From contig JAJCZG010000099.1 of NCBI GenBank assembly GCA_029262475.1, forward strand, positions 1 to 40,075: a stretch of DNA of 40,075 bases, read 5' to 3'. Below, piece after piece: positions 33,710-40,075 of this stretch (the first letter of the stretch is position 1; each line of letters begins with the position of its first letter). The position numbers were made by a program, and so were the translations under genes. This DNA comes from Deltaproteobacteria bacterium. GTDB taxonomy: Bacteria > Desulfobacterota > GWC2-55-46 > JAJCZF01. The notes under the pieces are model-generated. The model was not told the origin of the DNA. It worked only from the letters and a program-made list of their open reading frames with translations, and searched no databases.

Positions 33710-35791
33710 TTAGAATATACGCCTGATTACCCTTGTGGCCTTGAGCAGCAACTCGCTCTCGCTGTAATTCAGGTTTGTGGAACTTTCAATCTTTCTGTAA
33801 CGATGTCTCATGGATATATTCCATGCCCTCAGTGAATAGTTCAAGCTGTTTGATAACCCGAGCGACTCGCGAGTGCTAGTGATCTCATTTGTCGTCGTCT
33901 CTATATGCTGGAAGGAGCCTGTAGCTATCCAGTTTATCTTCCACATCAGTGGACGTGTGTAACGAGCCAGAAGATTATAATTCAGCCTGTCTTCGGGAAC
34001 GCCCTTATTGGTGGTGCTCTGGTGAAGCATGTAGGCGCCAGATAAGGTTAGAAGCCCCCGGAAGACGCGCTGCCCTCTCGATACCCCTAATGTGTAAGTT
34101 TCCTGGGTATTGTTTCCTTCGATGCCTGTATCGGATTCCGAGTAGCCGTATCCGCTGCTGATGCTGGTATTGTAGAGATAGTTACTTGAAAGATTAAACG
34201 AGTATGAGGTCGAGGTATTGTCTCTTAAGTCGAGGTAGCCTCTGGAGCGGAAGTGCCTGGCGTCCGCTGACATACTAACATATTTCTTCCATAAGGCGTT
34301 CGTCGCCGTGGTCGAATATGTCTCGGCGCTGGACCAGATCTCGCCCGTAAGGTTATCATTGCGCGATGCCGTGAAGGCGCCGTTTACTGTAATAATCTTC
34401 TTTCCAATACCGCTTAAAGAGAGAGAGAGGTCTTGTGTTATGCCGGTGCTCTCGCCGCCGGGCTTCACTAGAGTTCGAACCAACCCCAATCCATACGAAG
34501 AGGAGAATGTGGCCCAGGAGAGGTCTTTGCTGAAGCTGATGCCGGAGCTCGCTGATATGGATTCATAGAAGGTCTCTCGGGTTACCGTCTCTACCTCCAG
34601 GCTCTCCGACCTTGAGTATCTCACAGACTGGTGAAAACTGAGGTTTTGAGTTATCCTGTATTTGAAAGTCCCGTCTAAATAGAGAATTTCGCTCTCCATG
34701 TGGTTGGATAATGTGTCATTCTCAACTTCATCAAGGGACATGCTCATACCTGCTTCGTAAGAAGCGTTCGGTCTAAAAGAGATCTCGCCGTTAAATATTT
34801 GCCCCTCTGTCCTGTCGTCGTCGCCCGTATCTGCGGAATAGTAGTTGTAATTATGTTTTTGTGAAAAAAATCTGCTTGGCGTCGAGGAGAGGCTCATAGA
34901 GAGGCCCATACTCTCACTATTGGAGTCGCTGTTCGGCACGCTAGTAGTAGTAGTGTCATTATCGTTCGAGGAGGAGCCTCGGTGGTAGACCCCAGAGCCG
35001 GTGAACCTGGTATTGGAGGATATCTCTGTAGAGTTCGTGAAGCCCGTAATCTGTTGAACGCTATTTCCGCTTTCGGAATAGTCGTAGTATAACCTGTTCT
35101 GCGTTCTGCCGAGCTCTTTTGTCATCTCTATTCCGTAGGTGTCGCTGGTGCTCTGATCGTCTGCAACGGTAGAGACGATCCTCCTTGCCCTCAATCTTGT
35201 TACAGGGAATACCATGAATTTTAGATACCAGTCGGCCCTATATGTATCCCTTACAGTTTTAACAGATCCGATAGACGAAGACTCGGATGTGCTACGTGTG
35301 GCGAGGAGGGTCAAGGGAAAACGGAACTTCCTCAAGATAATTGTCATGAACTGATAGCTCCAGTTGTGAGAGATCAGCTTCTTACCGCCGCTGGAATAAG
35401 TGTTGATTCCATTGGTGTAGGTAACGTTCGTGTCGAAGATTATAAACCTCGGGTCCCACCAGTTACCTGTAAGGTTCATGTCATATGTCTGAAAGAACAT
35501 TGAGTCACGGGTTTTGGTTGAACCGTCCGTGCTATTGGAAGCCGATTCGTACCCATAGGTGAGTTTAGCGAGCAGCATTGTTCTGAGGTACGGATCCCTT
35601 GAGTCAATTGGGGGAAGTCTCGTGAAGCCGCGCTCGGGGAAGGCGCAGAGTATTATTGCAGCCGCTGCCACAGATAAGGTCAGCCCCTTGAGCGAGCAAA
35701 CGGGGCGCAGTATCGAGAGATAACGCCGTGCCGGCACAGAGAGGGCCTTCCGTAGTCTTTTATTTACGCTGGTCTTGGTCACAGCTAACAT
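33710..35791 (-). CDS. Large outer-membrane beta-barrel-like protein, 693 aa
   Basis: After a long basic N-region, a signal core (LTLSVAAAAIILCAFPERGF, about 38-57) precedes ~630 residues of alternating hydrophobic/polar strands rich in Ser, Thr, Tyr and Asn, ending in a terminal phenylalanine (RVIRRIF). This is the pattern of a 20-plus-strand outer-membrane barrel. Two acidic or Ser/Thr-rich loops are visible (GSSSNDNDTTTTSVPNSDSN region). I do not recognise the exact family. It has no MtrB-type N-terminal CxxC. Its position downstream of cytochrome and FGE-like genes suggests a porin of a porin-cytochrome electron conduit, which is inference. No clear ribosome site is present. Confidence 0.72.
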   Translation of the reverse strand: MLAVTKTSVNKRLRKALSVPARRYLSILRPVCSLKGLTLSVAAAAIILCAFPERGFTRLPPIDSRDPYLRTMLLAKLTYGYESASNSTDGSTKTRDSMFFQTYDMNLTGNWWDPRFIIFDTNVTYTNGINTYSSGGKKLISHNWSYQFMTIILRKFRFPLTLLATRSTSESSSIGSVKTVRDTYRADWYLKFMVFPVTRLRARRIVSTVADDQSTSDTYGIEMTKELGRTQNRLYYDYSESGNSVQQITGFTNSTEISSNTRFTGSGVYHRGSSSNDNDTTTTSVPNSDSNSESMGLSMSLSSTPSRFFSQKHNYNYYSADTGDDDRTEGQIFNGEISFRPNASYEAGMSMSLDEVENDTLSNHMESEILYLDGTFKYRITQNLSFHQSVRYSRSESLEVETVTRETFYESISASSGISFSKDLSWATFSSSYGLGLVRTLVKPGGESTGITQDLSLSLSGIGKKIITVNGAFTASRNDNLTGEIWSSAETYSTTATNALWKKYVSMSADARHFRSRGYLDLRDNTSTSYSFNLSSNYLYNTSISSGYGYSESDTGIEGNNTQETYTLGVSRGQRVFRGLLTLSGAYMLHQSTTNKGVPEDRLNYNLLARYTRPLMWKINWIATGSFQHIETTTNEITSTRESLGLSNSLNYSLRAWNISMRHRYRKIESSTNLNYSESELLLKATRVIRRIF

Positions 35792-35830
35792 CCCAAACTC
35801 ATGTTAAATTATATTAGATGGTACTAGTCG

Positions 35831-36643
35831 CTACCAAACACATCTGAAGCCCACATCGTCGAATTTGCCGCCTGGAGGGGCGTGATTTCTGTAAGCAGCC
35901 CTTACGTATACCTGGGAGGCGTAATGGCCTACGCCGCCCCATCCGCCGCCTCTTACAGACTTTAGATGCTTGTCATAGTCCTCGTCCTCGAATGTATTGC
36001 CCGGGTAAGGCTGATATGCGTCCTGAGTCCATTCCTGCGCATTGCCGGACATGTCGAGCACTCCGTAAGGGCTTGCCCCGTCCCCGAAGTTGCCAACGGG
36101 GGTGGATCCTCCGTGCACGCCAAGCGTATTAAGCTTCTTAAGATCGAAGTCGTTGCCCCAGGGGAAGTTCCGTTCGTCCGTCCCCCTGGCAGCCTTCTCC
36201 CACTCTTCTTCCGTGGGGAGCCTTTTTTTGTAATGCTCACAGTAGGCCTTGGCGTCAAACCAGCTTACCATGGTGACGGGATGGTCGCCGAGGCCTTCCG
36301 GGTAATTGTCACCGTTCCAGTTCTTGGGCGTAGTATGAGCGGCAGCCTCTACGAATTCCTTATACTTACTGTTGGTGACCTCTGTCTTGTCTATGTAAAA
36401 CTCCTTTAGCGTAATCTTACGCTTCGGGTGTTCGTTTAGATACCATGGTTTCCTTGCGCCGTACTGCATTGCCTTTGCTTCTTTGTCTATCTCGTCGCTC
36501 CCCATCGTGAACTCTCCGGCAGGTATCTTGACCATATTCTCCGGAGGCGGGGACGAGCACCCCTGAAGAAGTAAAGCGAATATCGCCGCAATGAAGAAGA
36601 GTAGCGGGCTTTTTTTAACTGGTACTGATGATAGTGAAAACAA
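35831..36643 (-). CDS. FGE/SUMF1-fold lipoprotein, cysteine-less paralogue, 270 aa
   Basis: Lipobox LLQGC (C29) places it on a membrane facing the periplasm. The rest is one formylglycine-generating-enzyme (sulfatase-modifying factor) domain: MVKIPAGEFTMGSDE, EFYIDKTEVTNSKYKEF, HPVTMVSWFDAKAYCEHYKKRLPTEEEWEKAARG, SPYGVLDMSGNAQEWTQD and VRGGGWGG...RAAYRNH...DVGFRCVW. The active-site cysteine pair expected after the GG-W motif is absent (sequence GGVGHYASQVYVR), so oxidase activity is unlikely; a binding or structural role is more plausible. The start is TTG (36643) with a strong AAGGAGG seven bases upstream. It follows the cytochrome-FGE fusion gene and precedes the barrel gene. Confidence 0.87.
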   Translation of the reverse strand: MFSLSSVPVKKSPLLFFIAAIFALLLQGCSSPPPENMVKIPAGEFTMGSDEIDKEAKAMQYGARKPWYLNEHPKRKITLKEFYIDKTEVTNSKYKEFVEAAAHTTPKNWNGDNYPEGLGDHPVTMVSWFDAKAYCEHYKKRLPTEEEWEKAARGTDERNFPWGNDFDLKKLNTLGVHGGSTPVGNFGDGASPYGVLDMSGNAQEWTQDAYQPYPGNTFEDEDYDKHLKSVRGGGWGGVGHYASQVYVRAAYRNHAPPGGKFDDVGFRCVW

Positions 36644-36766
36644 TGAAGGACCTCCTTAGCAATGGTTACTCCATGGCATATCCTTTTAGTTGATACACTC
36701 ACGTGTTCAGGGGAGAAGACGCCAGCCTTGTCCAATGTTTATATATCGGTTATATACGCAATATAA

Positions 36767-37852
36767 TTAATTGTTTAAATCCTTTGAGCATCTGAAACCG
36801 AAGTTATTATTCTGAGTGTATGGATTGAAAAATATCCTGTTATATGTGGGAGCGCTTATTCCGCACTTGTAATAGGTGCAGTCATACCAGGAGCCGCCCC
36901 TTACGACCCTGTATAGCTCTCCGTAATTCTCATCAGGGTGATTATTGCCAGGGTATGGGGTAAACCAGTCCGCCGTCCATTCGAAGGCATTACCGGCCAT
37001 GTCATGGAGGCCGTAAGGGCTTACTCCACTCGGGAAGCTGCCGACGGACATAGTGTCCTCGTTACCGTACTGGGGTGTGTTTCCCTTATTCTTGTCGAAT
37101 TTTTTACCCCACGGGAAGTCTCTCTTATCCGCCCCGCGTGCGCCCTTCTCCCACTCCGGTTCGCTTGGAAGGCGCTTTCCATCCCATGCACAGAACTGTT
37201 CGGCGTCGAACCATGTGACATAGACGACCGGGTGTTCTGCCTTTGTTTCCGGGATAACGCCGCCGACCCAGTGCCTGGGGGACTTATGGCCCGTAGCCTT
37301 TACAAATTCCATGTAGCGCGTATTGGTGACCTCATAGCGGTCTATATAAAAGTCTTTAAGTTTGCGTGTGTGCTCGGGCTGGCTCTTCGGCCACCAGTCG
37401 TTGGAGCCCATGGTGAAGCTCCCGGCTGGGACAAGGACCATGCCGGGAGGCGTTCCTTTTAGCTCCGATTTCGTTCTTTCGGCGCTTTTGACGCCGGTAA
37501 CGACCTCCTTATTGACTGCAAGTATCTCACGCGGAGGAGTGGAGGTGAGGGGCTCGGCCGTCTGGAACCTCTTTTCAATGGAAATATAATCCGTGCTTAG
37601 TCCCGGGTCGTGGCACTCAAGGCAGCTCTCTTCCCTTGTGTAATCGATAGAGTATTTTCTGTCCTTGGTGTGGCAGGTAAAGCATTTAGGCTCGCCTGTC
37701 TCAGGGTGATAATCATCTGCGTTGGCAAAGGCAACTTGAGGAGCGAGGGTAAAGATGAGGCTCACGCCCATTAATACAGCTATTATAAGACTACGGTCTC
37801 CATTCACGATCTTTCTCTCCATCCAGAAAATCCCGAGTCTTCGGATTTTCAT
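36767..37852 (-). CDS. Diheme cytochrome c fused to an FGE/SUMF1 domain, 361 aa
   Basis: A signal sequence (about 20-44) is followed by two heme c sites, CFTCH (57-61) and CLECH (77-81), then a ~50-residue linker and an FGE-fold domain (about 133-358): MVLVPAGSFTMGSND, DFYIDRYEVTNTRYMEF, HPVVYVTWFDAEQFCAWDGKRLPSEPEWEKGARG, SPYGLHDMAGNAFEWTADW and VVRGGSWYDCTYYKCGIS...FGFRC. The segment after GGSW keeps a C-x4-C pair (C325, C330), the spacing of the catalytic cysteines of true FGE, shifted by one residue. ATG at 37852 or M11 (37822) could be the start. It heads the FGE-FGE-barrel gene set. Confidence 0.85.
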   Translation of the reverse strand: MKIRRLGIFWMERKIVNGDRSLIIAVLMGVSLIFTLAPQVAFANADDYHPETGEPKCFTCHTKDRKYSIDYTREESCLECHDPGLSTDYISIEKRFQTAEPLTSTPPREILAVNKEVVTGVKSAERTKSELKGTPPGMVLVPAGSFTMGSNDWWPKSQPEHTRKLKDFYIDRYEVTNTRYMEFVKATGHKSPRHWVGGVIPETKAEHPVVYVTWFDAEQFCAWDGKRLPSEPEWEKGARGADKRDFPWGKKFDKNKGNTPQYGNEDTMSVGSFPSGVSPYGLHDMAGNAFEWTADWFTPYPGNNHPDENYGELYRVVRGGSWYDCTYYKCGISAPTYNRIFFNPYTQNNNFGFRCSKDLNN

Positions 37853-37882
37853 TATTCGGGCATATTAACTTTGATGCGAATT

Positions 37883-37888
37883 ATTATA
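37883..37888 (-). promoter_or_regulatory. TATAAT box upstream of the cytochrome-FGE fusion gene
   Basis: A perfect TATAAT on the minus strand lies about 30 nt upstream of the ATG at 37852, in an AT-rich part of the 111-nt gap. No good -35 hexamer is seen at the right distance. Confidence 0.4.
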
Positions 37889-37963
37889 TTTTACCATCTT
37901 TACAGGCTAGAGATAAAGGACGAAGTGATTATCTACGCCTCTTTCCCCGGATGGATCTAAAGT

Positions 37964-38464
37964 CTATTTAACGCTATTCTTCTTTTTGCCCTCGGCCGAA
38001 AGCTGCCTTATATAAGAGATGACGTCGCGGCGCTCCTCCGCTGAAAGGGTACCCTTCCACGGAGGCATAGCCATCTCTTCACCGCCAAGTTCCTTGCGTA
38101 TGCCAGATGAGATCGATTCGAAGAGCTCCTCGTCGGTCTTCTTCATCCTCTTCTTATCATTTACGAAGTCGGCTGGATGCGGAGAGACGGCAATCCCTAC
38201 AGGGCCGTCTCCAAGGCCCTTACGGCCATGACAGAAGTGGCAGTGCTTTTCATAAATTAACTTCCCCCTTAAAGTATCACCCGTTCCTGGAGGCATAATC
38301 TCCTTGGGTATGGGAGCGCGTTCTATCCCCTGAGGAGCCAGGGGCTCCCCAGGGGATACGGGTTTGGTTTTATCGCCGCTATCGCAACCACCTAGCAGCA
38401 GAAGGGCTACGACCAGCGAAGTGGATGCGGCGTATATGGAGCTTTTGAAAGTGTGCTTGCGCAT
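37964..38464 (-). CDS. Monoheme class I cytochrome c lipoprotein, 166 aa
   Basis: The lipobox LLLLGGC (C27) anchors the protein. A proline-rich linker leads to a class I cytochrome domain with heme site CHFCH (75-79) in GKLIYEKHCHFCHGRKGLGDG, the distal methionine in EEMAMPPWKGTLS (M131 or M133) and the C-terminal helix ERRDVISYIRQLS. It would shuttle electrons at the periplasmic face. The ATG at 38464 begins one base after the TAG stop of the PpiC-type gene, so the two are coupled. A longer frame back to 38509 lies inside that gene and is rejected. Confidence 0.9.
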   Translation of the reverse strand: MRKHTFKSSIYAASTSLVVALLLLGGCDSGDKTKPVSPGEPLAPQGIERAPIPKEIMPPGTGDTLRGKLIYEKHCHFCHGRKGLGDGPVGIAVSPHPADFVNDKKRMKKTDEELFESISSGIRKELGGEEMAMPPWKGTLSAEERRDVISYIRQLSAEGKKKNSVK

Positions 38465-38465
38465 C

Positions 38466-39533
38466 CTACTTCTTCTCTGCTCTTTCTTTTGGCAGCAGGT
38501 CTTTATCAATGACCGTTATCGTGACCTTAGCGCGGATTTCATTGTACCACTTGTCCCATAGCGCCTTGTATGCGGAGCCAGAGAGCTGTTGGCGGAGCTT
38601 TTTGAGGTTTAGATCGTCGTATTTTTTAAGTAGCTCAGGGGCCTTGTCATTGAGCTGGAGGAGATGGTAACCGTAGAGCGACTGTGTCGGCGCGCTCATT
38701 TCTCCAATCTTTAACGCCGAAACGGCCGTTTCAAGAGTCGGGCTCAGGCTACCCTGATGTACCCAGCCCATGTCTCCACCGTTTTTTGCATAGGTATCCT
38801 CGGATACTTCCTTGGCGACTGTAGCGAAGTCCTCGCCGTCTCTGATCCTCTTCTCTATGGCCTGGGTCTTTTCGTATATCTTCTTCCAGCCCTTTCTTCC
38901 GCTGCCAGGGTCGGCCTTAACGAGAATTTCGCTTACGAGCAGACGTTCCGGCTCGACGAACTTGTTCTGATTCTTGTCATAATAGTCTTTCATGTACTCG
39001 TCGGTCACAAGGGCGTCTGCAGCCTCTTGTAACTCGGTCGTTTTTCTGTCCTTAATGAGCGCTACCATTGCGGTCTTTCTTATATCACTTTTAAGGTCAT
39101 CCATAGTCATGTCGCTGTTTTTAAGAACCATATCGAGGGTTACGCCCTTGTTAAGACCTTTTTTAAGGCGCTTGATCGATGCCTTAATCTCTTTTTCGTC
39201 GGGCTTGATATTAAGCACCTTGGCCTCGGCGTAGAAGATCTCGTTGTCAATGATTGTCTTAAAGGCCTTGCCCCTTATCTCGCGAAGTTTTCTCTCCGAT
39301 ACACCCTGGTGAAAGGCCAGGGAAGGCATAAATAACCTGACTACGTTTTGAAGCCCCTCTTCCGTAACCTCGGTATCGTCAACCGTTGCAACTACCTTCT
39401 TCATCTCTTCGGCTGCTTGCGCCAGGGCGGGGTCGACCGGTGTTGTCGTATCTTCCGTGGCCGCTTGCGAGAAGGTCACGGTTGCTAGAAGGATGAGTAC
39501 TGCAAGGAAAGAGTTCTTTAGGAGACTGGGCAT
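38466..39533 (-). CDS. Periplasmic SurA/PpiC-type peptidyl-prolyl isomerase, 355 aa
   Basis: A signal peptide (SFLAVLILLATVTFSQAA) is followed by a SurA-N-like helical chaperone region (about 45-185) and one parvulin domain (about 195-300): ERLLVSEILVKADPGSG, DGEDFATVAKEVSEDTYAKNGGDMGWVHQGSLSPTLETAV and QSLYGYHLLQLND. The expected role is folding of outer-membrane barrels and secreted proteins. It sits directly upstream of cytochrome, FGE-like and barrel genes, suggesting a dedicated foldase for that set. GGAGGAAC gives a good ribosome site. Confidence 0.9.
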   Translation of the reverse strand: MPSLLKNSFLAVLILLATVTFSQAATEDTTTPVDPALAQAAEEMKKVVATVDDTEVTEEGLQNVVRLFMPSLAFHQGVSERKLREIRGKAFKTIIDNEIFYAEAKVLNIKPDEKEIKASIKRLKKGLNKGVTLDMVLKNSDMTMDDLKSDIRKTAMVALIKDRKTTELQEAADALVTDEYMKDYYDKNQNKFVEPERLLVSEILVKADPGSGRKGWKKIYEKTQAIEKRIRDGEDFATVAKEVSEDTYAKNGGDMGWVHQGSLSPTLETAVSALKIGEMSAPTQSLYGYHLLQLNDKAPELLKKYDDLNLKKLRQQLSGSAYKALWDKWYNEIRAKVTITVIDKDLLPKERAEKK

Positions 39534-39790
39534 GTGATGTTCCTCCGATCAATATGGTGCGGTTATGAGGTTTGTAAGTAAATACACAAAAAGCTAGTGT
39601 AAATCTTATCCTTTCATAATAAAGAAAGCATTATGGGTATATTAAAAGATTTTAATCCGTATAGGAGCGGCTCCGCAACAGTGGTTGAAACAGTTGTAAA
39701 GCTAAAAAAAAGGGCGGGCTGAATACTCAGCCCGCCCTTTCTTATTGTAGAGGTAAGTCAATTAAATCAACTCACACTCAGGAGTTCGCA
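39534..39790. other. Intergenic region between the partial cytochrome gene and the PpiC-type gene
   Basis: AT-rich DNA that should contain the promoter of the PpiC-type operon on the minus strand; no clear consensus pair stands out. It holds the terminator of the cytochrome gene. A plus-strand ORF of 29 codons (39633-39722, MGILKDFNPYRSGSATVVET...) ends inside the terminator hairpin and has only a weak ribosome site, so it is not called as a gene. Confidence 0.4.
39703..39745 (-). terminator. Strong, nearly symmetric intrinsic terminator after the multiheme cytochrome gene
   Basis: A perfect 14-bp stem, AAAGGGCGGGCTGA (39709-39722) and TCAGCCCGCCCTTT (39727-39740), loop of 4. On the minus strand it is followed by a run of U from 39711 down to 39704, and on the plus strand by TTTCTTATTG, so it can stop transcription from both sides. 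Confidence 0.92.
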
Positions 39791-40075
39791 TTACTTGTTG
39801 TGGCAAGTCCTGCAAACACCGGATACGCTGTTACCGCCGACTCTTCTAAGGAAGAGACCGTCAGCATCGGCTTCGGTGCCCCAAGTGGACTCAACTTCGT
39901 CCCAGGTCTTGTTGCTGAAGTGCGGATCATGGCACGACGAACACTCAACCCTGTTGGCGGTGGTCCTGAGGAGATCGCCAATCGTGGCGCCAGTGTTGAT
40001 GAAACCCTTTACAGCCCACCTGTTAGCGGTGGTTGTAGAAGAGTTGCCCTCGTTGTTGTCGCCGGCTGTGAAGCC
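39791..40075 (-). CDS. Multiheme c-type cytochrome, C-terminal part (runs off the right edge)
   Basis: The last 94 residues are visible and the start lies outside the window. Two heme c sites are present: VECSSCHDPHFSNKTWDEV and, three residues before the end, VCRTCHNK. The doubly glycine-, asparagine- and threonine-rich stretch before them (TAGDNNEGNSSTTTANRW) looks like an extracytoplasmic linker. The HDPH pattern after the heme site is common in multiheme cytochromes of metal-reducing and other anaerobic bacteria. A perfect terminator follows, so it ends its own transcript ahead of the PpiC-cytochrome-FGE-barrel genes. Confidence 0.88.
   Translation of the reverse strand, partial: GFTAGDNNEGNSSTTTANRWAVKGFINTGATIGDLLRTTANRVECSSCHDPHFSNKTWDEVESTWGTEADADGLFLRRVGGNSVSGVCRTCHNK

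Noticed and set aside
33949-34568. Plus-strand frames of 70 and 86 aa over the barrel gene
   Set aside because: They are shadows of the long barrel gene with no start signals or domains.
39633-39722. 29-codon plus-strand ORF
   Set aside because: It has a weak ribosome site only, ends inside a terminator stem and has no family resemblance; chance cannot be excluded.

Overview
The window is a gene-dense, mid-GC bacterial chromosome segment with Gram-negative features: a TorF-like porin, a large outer-membrane beta-barrel, several lipobox lipoproteins and periplasmic c-type cytochromes. The mix (NtrB/NtrC, tandem ammonium transporters with PII, TMTC-like TPR glycosyltransferases, FGE-fold proteins beside multiheme cytochromes, a Lys/Ala-rich histone-like protein) best fits a deltaproteobacterial (Desulfobacterota-like) or neighbouring lineage. 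That placement is inference. I saw no tRNA, rRNA, insertion sequence, phage or CRISPR array.

Layout. 1-1354 (minus): LarE (cut by the left edge) and a PP-loop tRNA-thiolation-like enzyme. 1643-3613 (plus): a site-2 protease, a cytochrome b5-like protein and a metallo-beta-lactamase-fold hydrolase, followed by a hairpin-rich 424-nt gap with a direct repeat. 4038-7231 (plus): ntrB, ntrC, thiE. 7244-12845 (minus): an ANTAR response regulator and an amidotransferase, then a porin-amtB-glnK-amtB operon. 12953-17202 (minus): glgA behind a 912-aa protein with a degenerate cyclase-like region. 17373-29900: mostly plus-strand housekeeping and redox genes (GT-C/TPR protein, ubiG, trxA, TlpA-like, rpe, asd, truA, FmdB-like, suhB, arsM, histone-like protein, M1 peptidase). 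29897-31225: a ChaN/PDZ lipoprotein. 31437-33689: a second TMTC-like protein. 33710-40075 (minus): an envelope redox cluster with a beta-barrel, two FGE-fold proteins (one fused to a diheme cytochrome), a monoheme lipoprotein, a PpiC-type foldase and a multiheme cytochrome cut by the right edge.

The most interesting system is the nitrogen island. NtrBC lies next to an ammonium-uptake operon that has an excellent sigma-54 promoter match (TGGCACGCGAGTTGCT, 11469-11454). A second sigma-54 match lies directly in front of the ANTAR gene, which has no Shine-Dalgarno. On the transcribed strand, each of the three gaps that precede torF, the first amtB and glnK holds two hairpins whose six-base loops have A at position 1 and G at position 4, the published recognition signature of ANTAR proteins. 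In front of glnK the second hairpin overlaps a perfect 14-bp terminator; in front of amtB its loop contains the putative start codon. I infer a two-layer circuit: NtrC/sigma-54 controls initiation, and the ANTAR protein controls read-through or translation at three serial checkpoints in one operon.
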